Assembly: GCA_035578905.1 (NCBI GenBank)
Contig: JAQJVL010000004.1
Location: 6,755,175 to 6,819,174, forward strand
Length of the DNA stretch: 64,000 nt
Direction of reading: 5' to 3'
Source: Stictocephala bisonia
Lineage: Eukaryota > Arthropoda > Insecta > Hemiptera > Membracidae
Of the stretch, positions 47,701 through 58,868 are shown piece by piece. The position numbers and the translations under genes were made by a program. Position 1 is the stretch's first letter, and each line of letters begins with the position of its first letter. The notes beneath the pieces were generated by a model. That model was not told where the DNA came from. It saw nothing but the letters and a program-made list of their open reading frames with translations, and searched no databases.

Positions 47701-49745
47701 ATATATCTTACCTCTCACCAACAAACACGTGGACTAACTATGTGTTACCTCTCAGCAACAAACACTAGGACTAATGATGTATTAATTCCCACCAACAAAC
47801 ACGTGGACTAAATATATCTTACCTCTCACCAACAAACACGTGGACTAAATATATCTTACCTCTCACCAACAAACACGTGGACTAAATATATCTTACCTCT
47901 CACCAACAAACACGTGGACTAAATATATCTTACCTCTCACCAACAAACACGTGGACTAACTATGTGTTACCTCTCACCAACAAACACGTGGACTAAATAT
48001 ATCTTACCTCTCACCAACAAACACGTGGACTAAATATATCTTACCTCTCACCAACAAACACGTGGACTAACTATATCTTACCTCTCACCAACAAACACGT
48101 GGACTAAATATATCTTACCTCTCACCAACAAACACGTGGACTAAATATATCTTACCTCTCACCAACAAACACGTGGACTAACTATGTGTTACCTCTCAGC
48201 AACAAACACTAGGACTAATGATGTATTAATTCCCACCAACAAACACGTGGACTAAATATATCTTACCTCTCACCAACAAACACGTGGACTAACTATGTCT
48301 TACCTCTCACCAACAAATACGTGGACTAACTATGTGTTACATCTCAGCAACAAACACTAGGACTAATGATGTATTAATTCCCACCAACATACACATGGCC
48401 TAACGATGTCTTAACTCTCACCAACAAACACGTGGACTAACTATGTCTTACCTCTCACCAACAAACACTAGGACTAATGATGTATTAATTCCCACCAACA
48501 TACACGTGGCCTAACGATGTCTTAACTCTCACCAACAAATACGTGGACTAACTATGTGTTACCTCTCAGCAACAAACACTAGGACTAATGATGTATTAAT
48601 TCCCACCAACAAACACGTGGACTAACTATGTGTTACCTCTCACTAACAAACACGTGGACTAACTATGTGTTACCTCTCAGCAACAAACACTAGGACTAAT
48701 GATGTATTAATTCCCACCAACAAACACGTGGACTAAATATATCTTACCTCTCACCAACAAACACGTGGACTAACTATGTGTTACCTCCCACCAACAAACA
48801 CGTGGACTAAATATATCTTACCTCTTACCAACAAACACGTGGACTGACTATGTCTTACCTCTCAGCAACAAACACGTGGACTAACTATGTGTTACCTCTC
48901 AGCAACAAACACGTGGACTAACTATGTCTTACCTCTCAGCAACAAACACGTGGACTAACTATGTGTTACCTCTCAGCAACAAACACTAGGACTAATGATG
49001 TATTAATTCCCACCAACAAACACGTGGACTAAATATATCTTACCTCTCACCAACAAACACGTGGACTAACTATGTCTTACCTCTCACCAACAAACACGTG
49101 GACTAACTATGTTTTACCTCTCAGCAACAAACACGTGGACTAACTATGTCTTACCTCTCACCAACAAACACTAGGACTAATGATGTATTAATTCCCACCA
49201 ACAAACACGTGGACTAAATATATCTTACCTCTCACCAACAAACACGTGGACTAAATATATCTTACCTCTCACCAACAAACACGTGGACTAACTATGTGTT
49301 ACCTCTCACCCACAAACACGTGGACTAAATATATCTTACCTCTCACCAACAAACACGTGGACTAAATATATCTTACCTCTCACCCACAAACACGTGGACT
49401 AAATATATCTTACCTCTCACCAACAAACACGTGGACTAAATATATCTTACCTCTCACCAACAAACACGTGGACTAAATATATCTTACCTCTCACCAACAA
49501 ACACGTGGACTAACTATGTGTTACCTCTCACCAACAAACACTAGGACTAATGATGTATTAATTCCCACCAACATACACGTGGCCTAACGATATCTAATCT
49601 CTCACCAAAAAACACGTGGACTAAGAGTATCCTGCCTAACATCAACGAACAGCAGAGTAAAAGTATACCACCTCTTACTAACGAGCGCTAGATTAATAGC
49701 GTCCCACCCATCACCGAAGAACACTACAGCAATATCGTCGTTTCG
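44770..49745. repeat. 37-bp satellite array with a three-monomer higher-order repeat
   Basis: About 130 copies of a 37-bp unit built around AACAAACACGTGGACTAA and CTCTCACC. Three monomer classes recur: one with CTAAATATATCTTACC, one with CTAACTATGTGTTACC and CAGCAAC, and one with CACTAGGACTAATGATG and TTCCCACC. In many places they follow in this order, giving a 111-bp higher-order unit (for example about 46370-46740). The centre is homogeneous; edges (44770-45000 and 49600-49745) are strongly diverged. Most monomers carry the palindrome CACGTG. Confidence 0.97.
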
Positions 49746-50057
49746 ACGAGGGAAGTACCTTTTTGACTCCACGTTCGAAGACGTAGTTACTGAGAGATAA
49801 CGCCCCATGTTAGTTATGATGTGTGTATTTGGAAGAATGGTACACAATCATATTAATATAATAATAATAATAATAAACTGTATTTCTCATAATTTACAAT
49901 GAATACATAATGACAGAATTAATTTTACATGACAGTAAACATTACACATCTTCGGCATTCAAACTTCACTTTGTTTAGGTAATCACTGTACAATGTTATA
50001 AACCACTAACAATAATTAATTATATGCACACCTTATTGCTATATACACATTTTGTAA

Positions 50058-50121
50058 TAAACATACAACAACAAAATTCAACAAATATATATATTTGTTG
50101 AATTTTGTTGTTGTATGTTTA
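50058..50121. repeat. 64-bp perfect palindrome
   Basis: The 32 bases from 50058 are exactly reverse-complemented by the next 32, meeting at TATATA. It lies in the 3' UTR of LINE D and could extrude as a cruciform or form a long hairpin in RNA. An (AT)23 microsatellite follows at 50301-50346. Confidence 0.93.
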
Positions 50122-50297
50122 AACATGAATATAAATTATAATGAGAAATAAAGGGTTAATCTCCCAAGCTAGCCTGTTCGGAGGATTTCTTATACTATCT
50201 TGTAAAAGTAAAACAGCTATTGGCAATGAAAACGCTGAAGTACAAAAAAATACACAAATAAATAATCTGTATTCTAATATTGAATTTATAAATCTTG

Positions 50298-50350
<53 letters not shown>

Positions 50351-50863
50351 TTTTCTCCCTAATTAATCAAAGTAACATTATAACTATTTGAGCCTAATCC
50401 AACATGCATATTTTATGTTTATAGATTTCATTGTAAATAATCCCTTAGTAAAGTATTAGTTCACAAGATTTGTACATAAAACAATTTAAAGAATAAAATA
50501 AACAATGAAAGCGTAAATGGACATACATTTAAAACATATATTAATATATACAAATAAATAATGAGAAAAAAAACAAAAAAGACACAAGAAGTAAATATGT
50601 GAACAACTTAGTTAATACACGTTTGCACATTATAAATTGTATTGAACATAATTTAACGTGACAATCTGACAAAAGAAGCACGTACAATGGTATTGAAAAC
50701 ACACGTAAAGTGGTGTTTACCCACCAACCCGCCCATTCACGTACAGTGGTATTTAAATTCACGTACAGTGAGGGTATTGTTATTGAGTATAGTATTTTGT
50801 CATTGATTATAGTAAAAATGTATTATTTTACTATACTCAGCCACTAGCATTTGAGATATCATC

Positions 50864-51536
50864 TCAGACATTGATTCTAAAAAGCATCTCTTCTATGTCA
50901 TCTACTGACAGAAGCCACTTTTTAAGATGCTTTGAAAAATAAATAATTGATTCCTGCTTTTTTATTTCATTTAGAATTAGATTAAAAATTTTTGGTGCTA
51001 AATATAAAAATGTTTTTGTAAAGTATGTATTTAACGGTTTAGGTACAAATAAATCTTCTGAATTTCTCAATCTCCTTTTATAATAATTTAATGATTTATG
51101 ATTGTTGCTCCTCATATAGAATATTTTCAAAGTTTTATACACATACATGTATCTTAGGGGAAGAACGTAAGTTCAAAAACAGCTGATATGATGGATCTGT
51201 ATACTTTTTTTCATAATTAATCTTATATAATGTTTTTGGGTAACGATTATTGTTTTTAAATTTGAAATATATGTTCCCCCCCAACATGAAATTCCATACT
51301 CTATTCTACTATTAACAAGGGAAAAATATAACGTTCTAAGAGGTCATTATTACATATATTTCTCATAAAATAAAAAATTCTCAAGACATTATTTAATTTT
51401 TGTTTTAATTTGTTCATATGAACTTTCCAGTTTAATTCTTTGTCTACCCATAGCCCTAAATATTTCCACAACTCAACTCCTAATATTGGTTTGCATTCCT
51501 CTATACATTCACCATTACTACTAATACAATCCAAGC
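50864..51536 (-). pseudogene. LINE D ORF2, C-terminal part
   Basis: This continues the reverse transcriptase after the DNA transposon. The first frame (to 51301) gives CISSNGECIEECKPIL, WKYLGLWVDKELNWKVHM and LRIFYFMRNICN, the post-palm and thumb blocks of APE-type LINEs. After a break, the frame 51148-50864 gives the usual C-terminal region (RRLRNSEDLFVPKP, TFLYLAPKIFNLI, HLKKWLLSVDDIEEM). The codon at the insertion junction is in phase with the upstream part. It is decayed by at least one frameshift. Confidence 0.85.
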
Positions 51537-51696
51537 GGTTGGAGGACAAAAAGTCCAAACCAAAAGATCCAACCCGGAAGGTCCAAATCTATTAGGTCCA
51601 AAATTATTTTGAGAAAATCTATTATTTTCTCAAAATAATTTTGAGAATAAACTATTTTGAGAAAATAAAATATACGGTTTATTAAGCTTTGAGAAT

Positions 51697-51888
51697 AAAC
51701 CGTGATCCACTTGGGTAGCAGCCGTGATCTACTCGGGTAGCATCCGTGATCTACTTGGGTAGCAGCCGTGATCTACTCGGGTAGCATCCGTGATCTACTT
51801 GGGTAGCAGCCGTGATCTACTCGGGTAGCAGCCGTGATCTACTCGGGTAGCATCCGTGATCTACCTGGGTAGCAGCTGTGATCTACCG
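51697..51888. repeat. 22-bp minisatellite inside the DNA transposon
   Basis: Nearly nine copies of a 22-bp unit containing CCGTGATCTACTTGGGTAGC, with CTTGGG and CTCGGG alternating. The reverse complement GCTACCCAAGTAGATCACGG is nearly the same as the 23-bp satellite unit at 1-2040 (GCTAACCAAGTAGATCACGG with one more G). Confidence 0.95.
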
Positions 51889-51890
51889 CA

Positions 51891-51941
51891 GGTTAGGTTA
51901 GGTTAGGTTAGGTTAGGTTAGGTTAGGTTAGGTTAGGTTAG
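51891..51941. repeat. (TTAGG)10 interstitial telomere-type tract
   Basis: Ten perfect GGTTA units, equivalent to TTAGG, the ancestral arthropod telomere repeat. The tract is internal to the DNA transposon, not at a chromosome end. Confidence 0.97.
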
Positions 51942-52130
51942 TTGCTTACTTCAATAAGCACCATTTTGAAATAAAAATAAGTTCAAAATAAAAATAAGCT
52001 CAAAATAACAAGTATTGGACTTTTTGCTTAGACTTTTAGGTATTGGCTGTTACAGCTTTTGGACTTTTTGTCTTGGACTTTTCGGTTTAGACTTCTTGAT
52101 TTGGACTTTATGTCGCACAATCATCCAAGC

Positions 52131-53382
52131 ATTTGTATACAATGTTATTAGGCAAACAAACATTCCCTCTCAAGCAAAAGTTGATGTATTTAGTTTTTTC
52201 AGAACTTAGTACCATGTTATTTCTGGCAAATTACCATCTCAATGCTTGCAAGTCTAAGTTTATTTTAATTTCAACGTCGTGCCATGTATCTTCAACGTAA
52301 CACAATGTTGTATCATCTGCAAATGAGGTTATCTTGGCATAAAAACTTCCCTCACAGAGGTCGTTGATATATACTAAAAATAATGTTGCACCCAAAACTG
52401 ACCCTTGGGGTACTCCGTACTTTATATCTCCGAATTAGCTTAGCGCACCGTTACATTTAACACATTGTTTTCTCCCTGATAAATAACTTTTAAACCACTT
52501 GTATACGGGTCCCCTAATTCCACAGTCAGAAAGCTTAGTTTGTAGTATTTTGTGATCAACCATATCGAATGCTTTTGTAATATCTAAAAACATAGCTAAG
52601 ACTTTTTTCCGTTTATTTAGCCCATTAGCTACTCTACCCATGAAATCGAGTAAAGCCATCTCTGTGCCGATACCCTGTCTGAACCCATATTGATTGATGC
52701 TAAAATAACATGTATCCTCCAAAACCCTGACCAGTTTTTGTTTCATAATTTTCTCATATACTTTAGAAAATGATGACAACAATGATATCGGTCTATAATT
52801 ACTGCAACACGACCTGGAGTCTTTTTTATAAATTGGGATAGCGACAGCTTCTTCCAATTTTTCCGGGAATTCTCCTGTCTCAAAGCTTAAATTTATAAGA
52901 TGTAGTAATACATTGCTTATTTTATTATAAATTTGTTTAAGTAGTAAGGTGCTAATACCATCAAGACCAGGTGAAGTGCCTATTTTTAAAGAGTTAACTG
53001 CTACTACAAGCTCATTTAGTGTGGCAGGAGTCAAAAACATTGACTTATTAACATATTTCCGTTTAAAACAGTTTTTTAAATCACATTGGTCAAGATTGTT
53101 TGGTTGCTTTATTTGTTTACCTAATTCCTCGGCAACTGACAAAAAATAGTTATTGAATTCATTAGCAACTGTTTCAGGATCATTTATATTTTTACCATCT
53201 ACATCTAAGGTTATTGCATCATTATTTCGTTTTTTCTGGCCTGTAATATCATTAATAGTGTTCCATGTTATTTTGGAGTTGTATTTATGTTTTTCAAAAA
53301 AGTTAGAAAAATAATATTTTTTTAAAACACGTATATCATTCTGCAATTTATTCCTATATTCTCTAAAATTCTTCTTTTTTTT
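52131..53382 (-). pseudogene. LINE D ORF2, reverse transcriptase
   Basis: A nearly continuous frame. In order it has SPGLDGISTLLLKQIY, AIPIYKKDSRSCCSNYRPIS, QYGFRQGIGTEMALLDF, FLDITKAFDMVDHKIL (first catalytic Asp), GIRGPVYKWFKSYLSGR, GVPQGSVLGATLFLVYIN and SFADDTTLCYVED (FADD box intact). Two in-frame stops break it, TAA at 52435-52437 and TAA at 52231-52233; the frame is otherwise preserved up to the transposon at 52123. Its N-terminal edge is separated from the endonuclease by a one-base deletion in a run of nine A (53375-53383). All catalytic motifs are legible, so decay is recent. Confidence 0.9.
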
Positions 53383-53383
53383 T

Positions 53384-54389
53384 CGTCATTGGGATTTTTC
53401 TTTAGTGCTTTAAGCATATCACTCCTAATTTTAACACGTTTGCAAGTATCAGAGTTAATCCACGGTTTCAATTTTACAATATTTGATCTTTTATTCTTGA
53501 TATCTACTTGTGAGTCTAAAATTAAATAGTTTAATTTTCCATAGAACAAGTCAAAAGCTTTAGATGCATTCTTCCCTTTATAAACAATACTCCAGTCAGC
53601 CGACTCCAAACTACTAATCAAACGCTCTCTGTTGATACGGCAGTACACACGTTTATCGGCTGCCGGTGACTCAACCTTCCGCGCATGAGCGGTGTCTCCT
53701 TGTATGCGAACAGCTGTCATACAGTGGTCTGTTACACAGCTGTCAATAACACAGGCTTCAAGGCTTAGTTTGTTTTTATTAGTAATTTTGGCTAGGATGT
53801 AATCAATGCAGGTTTTTGCATTTTCTGTTATTCTAGTTGGCTCGGTAATTAATGTTTCTATTTCATTACTCACTAAAGTAAGTTTATATTCATCAACAAT
53901 TGAATCATTGTCTAAAAAATTAAGATTCAAATCTCCTAAAATTAAAATATTTTTACATGACTTTATTTTTGGTTCTTCCAATTTGTGTTTTATTTCATCT
54001 ATAACGGTTAACCTGTAGTGTTCATGCCTTCTATATATAGCCAACACATTTATCTCACAATTGAATATCAATAAATTAAGCATAATTACATCTGCTGTTG
54101 CAAAATGTATTGGAATTGTTTCAATTATATCAATACTGTTGAGAACAAAAATTGCTATTCCTCCAGCCCTATAATCTTCATTAGTTTTTACATGTAGAAT
54201 ATAATTTAGAATTTTGTAAAATTTTTTCTCATTATTTTTAATCCATTTCTCTGATATTATAATTTTTGGTAATGTGGATAATACTGATAACTCCACTATA
54301 AAAGCATCAAAATTAGCCCTCATACTTCGGATGTTCTGATGTAAAATAACCAAACCTGTACCTTGGATTAAAAAATCAATACTTTTCAT
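53384..54389 (-). pseudogene. LINE D ORF2, APE-type endonuclease
   Basis: Start ATG at 54389 (MKSIDFLIQ). This domain nicks the target DNA to prime reverse transcription. Visible motifs are LHQNIRSMRANFDAF (Asn), IIISEKWI (the Glu of the TE/SE motif), YRAGGIAIFV, NILILGDLNLNFLD (GDxN), TCIDYILAKI and CVTDHCMTAV (the catalytic D-H pair, normally SDH, here TDH). A basic linker follows before the reverse transcriptase. The frame is open to the A-run near 53380, where one missing base shifts it. Length and order match CR1/Jockey-group ORF2. Confidence 0.9.
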
Positions 54390-54516
54390 TAACTAATTGA
54401 TTTAATTTAAGTTATTTAAAAGCTGAATACCCAAATACTATTACATTGAACTATTTCTTATGCTATTACAAGTTACTACATATCAATTCATTACAGCTTG
54501 AAAGATTATTAATTAC

Positions 54517-55430
54517 TCACATTTTTCCAAGGTCAGCGTGACACTTTACAATCATTACTGGTCCATCATCCACCTTCCTCGATAATATTCTGCCTCCTCG
54601 CACCCACAACCACTTGTATCCATTTTCTTTCTTCACCTTCCTCGCCATGGCAAACAACCTTCTCCTGGCCTGAGAGAGTGACTCGTTCACATATATGGGA
54701 TCGTCCGAGGGTAGGTTCAGGTGTCTAGTGGAGAAATCCTTGTTCCCCCTTCTTTTTGCCAGCATGTCTTCAGCATCAATTCGTCTAAGAAATTTTACAA
54801 TAATTCCGGGGGGTCCTTGGAGTCAGGCTTCTTACCTAGGGTGTGACAAGCGTCAATCATGTCTTGGATGTCCATCCCCAAAGCCATCCCCACATCCTTA
54901 ACAGTTTGAAGGACGTTGTTGTTGACTACTGGCACGCCCTGTAATTCCACACAGTTCCTCCTAGAATATTGTTCTGCTTCGTCCAGCCTGTCTTCTAAAG
55001 TCTGTACGTTTTCCTTCAGCATTTTATTCTCTGTCACTAAATTTTCAATTGTTTCCATATACTTATTTATCTTTTCAGTCTGAGCTCTCAAAGCAGTTAT
55101 ATTTTCATCCATTTGTTCACTCATAACCTCATATGACTTATTAAAATCTTTTATTGTTTGTTTATTCTCGCTGGAAAGATTCTGGATTGCCTGCATCACA
55201 TCTTCCAAAGTAAGCTTACCGTCAGTAGCCTCCGCTTCAAATGAGATACTGTGACGCCTAGCCTCACTACATGGCTTGCATCTCCACACAATTGTAGCAG
55301 TAGAATAATATTCAATGTCAGTTTTACTTAACTTGACACATGTCCCGTGAAATACTTTCTCACAATCACAGCATGAGATTTTCATCTGTTTAGCACCAAA
55401 GGTCTTATTGCAGACTCCGCACAAAGCCAT
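54517..55430 (-). pseudogene. LINE D ORF1: PHD finger, coiled coil, FP25K-like C-terminus
   Basis: The start is taken at ATG 55430 (MALCGVCNKTF) because the PHD finger begins there; an in-frame ATG 40 codons upstream (55550) leads through unremarkable sequence. Residues 4-55 form a PHD-type zinc finger (CGVC, CCDCEKVFHGTC, WRCKPC). About residues 80-170 are a heptad-rich coiled coil (ENLVTENKMLKENVQTLEDR). A C-terminal domain follows (RRNCVELQGVPV, IYVNESLSQARRRLF, YKWLWVRGGRILSRK), resembling the FP25K-like C-terminal domain found in many insect ORF1 proteins. Such proteins bind the element RNA as multimers. One base is missing in a run of six G (54808-54813, plus strand); the frame resumes at once in the next phase and runs to the stop at 54517. 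Confidence 0.88.
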
Positions 55431-55600
55431 TTTTAGGTTATGTTGTCGTGGCTCTTGACTACAGTATAATTTAATAATTGTAGTTGAAGTATACAATGAA
55501 ATCTCTGAGTCAATACACAGATATAGGCTCAAATCAACTTTTGAAGTCAAAATCTTATCATTATTAAGTAATTATACTTCTAAATAACGAATTCAATAAG

Positions 55601-56601
55601 GAGCTGAATAACAACGTCTACACTGGCAAACTGCTGCGCGCGCATATCAATATATTATTAACGTATAAACAAATAGCGAAAGTCATGTTTTCCTAGTTGT
55701 AGAATTTATTCAAAGTTCAGATCTCTCGACGAAATAATCAGATAATAAATGAACCATAAGACCAGGGATTATCTTTACGGACTGGATCCTAATAGTATAA
55801 GCAGTAAAAGGTTTTCGAGCATTTCCTTTTGAAAATGCGATGAAATTTAAAATGAAAATATGGTTGATTTTCATTTTGTTTTGTTACAATTTCAATTAGA
55901 AACTCTCATTAATCTTTTATTCGTCGTAACCAATACAGAATAAAAAATATTACCATACTAGATCGTCATGAATTACCTAAAAATATTGTTTAAAATAGTT
56001 TGAGTTGTTTTTCAATTTTGATCATGACTATGACCATTCAAAAAGTTATGCATGAGGTTAAAGTGATGCAAATTTTAAAAACAATAGTGATGCAAAGCTG
56101 TTGGCCTCAGAGCAGTTTCTTCCACTTTAGTAGCTTTGAATTTCTCTTCCGACAATTAATTCCTATGTACAGTAGACTTGAGACTTGTATATCTAATATA
56201 CGCGCAAGTCCACGGAGTCTTTCTCTGTGCTTTTCTTCTCTCAACAGGGGACGTATTTCAGGCCTCAAGATTATTTGTTCAGGAACAACGCCGACTTCCC
56301 AATGGATGTAACTGTAGTAATTATTGACCAGAACTAATATCAGCAGAAGATACTAAGTAATTACTTATCATGGACCATCTGGGTGTGATTGATAATTGCG
56401 TTATACCACTTAAGACCTGCTCGTGTTCTAAGTTTACTTCATACAAAAAATTTTGTATGCTTGCAAAGTTTTGGTATCCTGAAAGACGAGTTGAAAATGT
56501 TAGCCTTTTATGTAACTCCTTTTCTTAGCTACGATCTACTGGTAAGGGGCAGTTGTACCACAGTGTAATAATAATATACAGTCACGACACTCCATTAGAT
56601 A
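55601..56601. other. Non-coding spacer
   Basis: A 103-codon plus frame at 56000-56311 (SRLETCISNIRASPRSLS) is the longest open stretch but has no recognised family on either strand. A GCGCGCGC motif near 55635 lies just beyond the LINE 5' side. Confidence 0.35.
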
Positions 56602-56677
56602 ATGGCGACAACACGACTTAGCGCTCTTGGCGGCTGTAGTAGAGTAGTGCGTATCTCTGCCCGGTTTACATCCACAA
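56602..56677 (+). CDS. Candidate first coding exon with mitochondrial presequence
   Basis: The ATG at 56602 opens MATTRLSALGGCSRVVRI and then SARFTST. It has no acidic residue, several Arg, many Ser/Thr/Ala, and an R-F-T-S-T ending like a matrix-processing-peptidase cleavage site. A good splice donor, CACAA|GTGAGA, cuts it at 56677/56678 (phase 1). Unspliced, it would stop ten codons later. Codons are more GC-rich than the surroundings. The mature protein is not identified. The mitochondrial role is inferred from composition only. Confidence 0.35.
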
Positions 56678-56760
56678 GTGAGATTAGTAAATTTCAAATA
56701 ACTTATGATTAATAATCTGTCATGGCAGTTTTTCCGTTGCTATTATTCCACTTCTGGATC

Positions 56761-57093
56761 TTTTCCGTTAATTCACTACCACTACTTTTTTGTTTCCGTT
56801 AATTCACTACCGCTTGATAAATATTCTATTGCTCTAAAAACTGTTCCCCAATCATTTTTACGTTCACTGTGGTATTAATTATCCGCTAGGAATCCGATAT
56901 CACTGGTCTTATCTTATCACTTTCCAAGAACTTGCACAAGGAGAGCACATTCGGCGGTAAGTCAATCATTGGATTTACCAGTTTTTCATCAACTTTAGTA
57001 CTCACGTAACCTAACCTCACCTGACCTGACCTAATCGTAATGGCGATAAAAAAGAAGTGGTAGTGAAGTAACGTAAAAAGCAGTGATAGTGAA
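56761..57093. mobile_element. MITE-like element of the CCGTTAATTC family
   Basis: The left end has two tandem copies of TTCCGTTAATTCACTACC (56763 and 56793) with CACTACTTTTTTG between. The right end, reversed, reads TTCACTATCACTGCTTTTTA and then TTCACTACCACTTC, so the termini are inverted repeats of about 45 bp. The interior has CCTAACCTCACC, a telomere-like stretch as in the copies at 8498 and 27055. It lies between the two candidate first exons. Confidence 0.6.
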
Positions 57094-57119
57094 TTTTTTC
57101 AGTATACAATACAACAGTA

Positions 57120-57163
57120 ATGCGTAATATTGTGCGGTTGGCTACTTGGAGTGCTGGCGTCGC
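57120..57163 (+). CDS. Candidate alternative first exon
   Basis: The ATG at 57120 opens MRNIVRLATWSAGV, also basic and without acidic residues, followed by a donor GTCGC|GTGAGC (phase 2). It shows faint nucleotide similarity to the exon at 56602 (GTAATGCGTA and GTAGTGCGTA). It might be an alternative presequence exon of the same gene, or chance. Confidence 0.22.
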
Positions 57164-58740
57164 GTGAGCTCCTCAGCGCTGCTATCAAGGTATCGTGACT
57201 GTGTATTGTTAGACAGTGGTTGTACCATTTAAATTTAAAACAACTGTTTATCTTTAGAAAGCCGTTAAATTAACTGTTTAAATACAAGCCAAAGAATTTT
57301 GTGAAATACTTCAAGAGACGTGGACTGGTGACAGTGCATTTTTCTCGAGTACATATGCAATACAGATACCTTCCAAGACGTTCACTTGTTTCATGCTGGC
57401 ACAATGTTTAGATCCAAACCTATACAACTTGAGCTTTTTAACGATTCCCACTCCGATTTTAATCATACAGTTCAATAATAACTTAAAGTACGGTTTAAAC
57501 GCATTTTACGTCTAAACTTTGATGGTGAAGACGTATTCTTACCAATTTTTCTTATTACATTCATTAGCCTGATTTTGAGAATAAGTGTGTTTGTGTAAGC
57601 TAAACTAATGTATGTTTTAAAATGATGCATACAAATGATGTATAACTACTTTAATGAATAGTATTTGTTTCATAAAAGTTTTTATGTGTTAAAGAGGTGT
57701 ACGATTTGATCCCAAACCACCCACTAATAATTTCTTTTAAGCAATCATCTAATGATCCCTATTGTTCTTTCATGTGAGAGCTGTTAATTAATTAGAAATA
57801 ATTCAAAAGAAAATGTAATTCTTATTTTGTCTAAAGATATCAATCCCTCTTTAATACTCTTTCATGATCCATGTTTGGCCATACTTTAAAAATTAATTTC
57901 TTCCACCAAATAAAATAAAGTTATTATATTATATTAGTATAAAGTTAAAGGCGTAAGTATTAATCAATGTAAATCTGTAAACTTTCTACTGGTTAACGGA
58001 GAAGTCAAAATGGATTTGTCACCGACCAAAAGAGATGTAAGGTGGTTATCATTATGGTAGGTGTTAGAGTAAACAGGCCAAGTCGAGCCGGACAAAGGAA
58101 TTGGAAACCAAGTTACTCCAACGTTAACCCAATAATGCTTCTTAGATGTTACATTTGGTTCTTATGTTTAGGTGGCGAAAATTGTAAATGTAGGGGTTAG
58201 TTACTGTACCATATTTTACCAATGAGAACGAAAATGGAAGTTTTTGTCGAATGAAACCTGAGTGCCAAGAGAGTGCCGGAGAGTGTGCCAGGAGAATGTA
58301 CATGGTGGGGGGATACTTTCATCTAAAGGGGAATTTTAATCTCACACTTGATATAAGTGACCCCCACCATTTAGAAATAAAATTGAATCATTATAAGCTT
58401 ATAACCTTAGATTTGTAATTCAATGGATGTATGTGATTTACACAAGTAAAGGTGAGTTTATAATTGATCAGATGTCGTAATCTGAACTAGAACCAACGTT
58501 AGAGATTAAGGCACTATATAATTTTTTGTTTTGTATAAACAAATCCTTTGCTCTTTTACCGTCATTATTGGTTTTCTGTTGTATGGATTTTTCTTTATTT
58601 CGATTCCGTTTGTGAAAAAAAAAAAAAAAACATAAAATCAACTATCATAATTGCACTGGCTGAGTTTGACTTTCAAATTTATACAGATTATAAATGCTAT
58701 TAAAATTATTTTTTTCTGCTGTGGAACTACTATTTTCTTT
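57164..58740. other. Non-coding, possible intron
   Basis: AT-rich with no convincing exon. A run of 13-16 A lies at about 58616-58631. If the exon candidates on both sides are real this is intron sequence. Confidence 0.35.
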
Positions 58741-58868
58741 ACCCTTATAAAATAACAGAGTAAGGTGAAGAACCAGTGCAATACCAGGTAAAAAGTTCTG
58801 GAAAAACTTCAAGACCAGGATTTGAACCTCTGTTGAAGGTCAGACCGCTCGGCCACCGGCTCGCCTGA
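58741..58868 (-). mobile_element. tRNA-derived SINE (minus strand)
   Basis: The minus strand begins GGCGAGCCGGTGGCCGAGCG, with a clear A box (GTGGCCGAGCGG). Thirty bases on is the B box AGGTTCAAATCC, typical of a Ser/Leu-type tRNA head. A non-tRNA body follows (CCAGAACTTTTTACCTGG, CTGGTTCTTCACCTTACTC). The body resembles the decayed copy at 29400-29530. The missing cloverleaf pairing and the body rule out a functional tRNA gene. Confidence 0.65.

Larger units (their letters stand above)
51537..52122. mobile_element. 586-bp non-autonomous DNA transposon carrying a minisatellite and TTAGG repeats
   Basis: ATCCAAGC flanks it on both sides (51529-51536 and 52123-52130), an 8-bp target duplication. 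The left end begins GGTTGGAGGACAAAAAGTCC; the right end, reversed, begins GATTGTGCGACATAAAGTCC. These terminal inverted repeats stay similar for about 28 bases. Deleting the insert and one ATCCAAGC restores the reading frame of the LINE D reverse transcriptase. Inside are AAAGTCCAAA-type subterminal repeats, a 22-bp minisatellite at 51697-51888, a (TTAGG)10 tract, and a TTTTGGACTTTTTG-rich right part. No transposase is encoded. An 8-bp duplication fits hAT-like elements and 8-9 bp fits Mutator-like elements; the superfamily is undecided. Confidence 0.85.
49855..55600 (-). mobile_element. LINE D: near-complete CR1/Jockey-like element
   Basis: A minus-strand APE-type non-LTR retrotransposon with both ORFs. 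ORF1 is at 55430-54517 and ORF2 at 54389-50864. A 3' UTR of about 1 kb ends in an ATA/TTA trinucleotide tail at 49855-49876, next to the decayed edge of the 37-bp satellite. It is interrupted at 51537-52122 by a DNA transposon. Excluding this insert the element is about 5.1 kb. The 5' boundary is not fixed; no target duplication was seen. Confidence 0.85.

Noticed and set aside
49602..49847. 81-codon minus-strand frame
   Set aside because: Most of it is the decayed edge of the 37-bp satellite; the remainder has no domain.
51891..51941. A true chromosome end
   Set aside because: The TTAGG tract is short, bounded by transposon sequence on both sides and followed by 12 kb of other DNA.
56000..56311. 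103-codon plus-strand frame as a host gene
   Set aside because: There is no recognisable domain, no clear splice or start context, and mixed composition; neither strand gives a family pattern.
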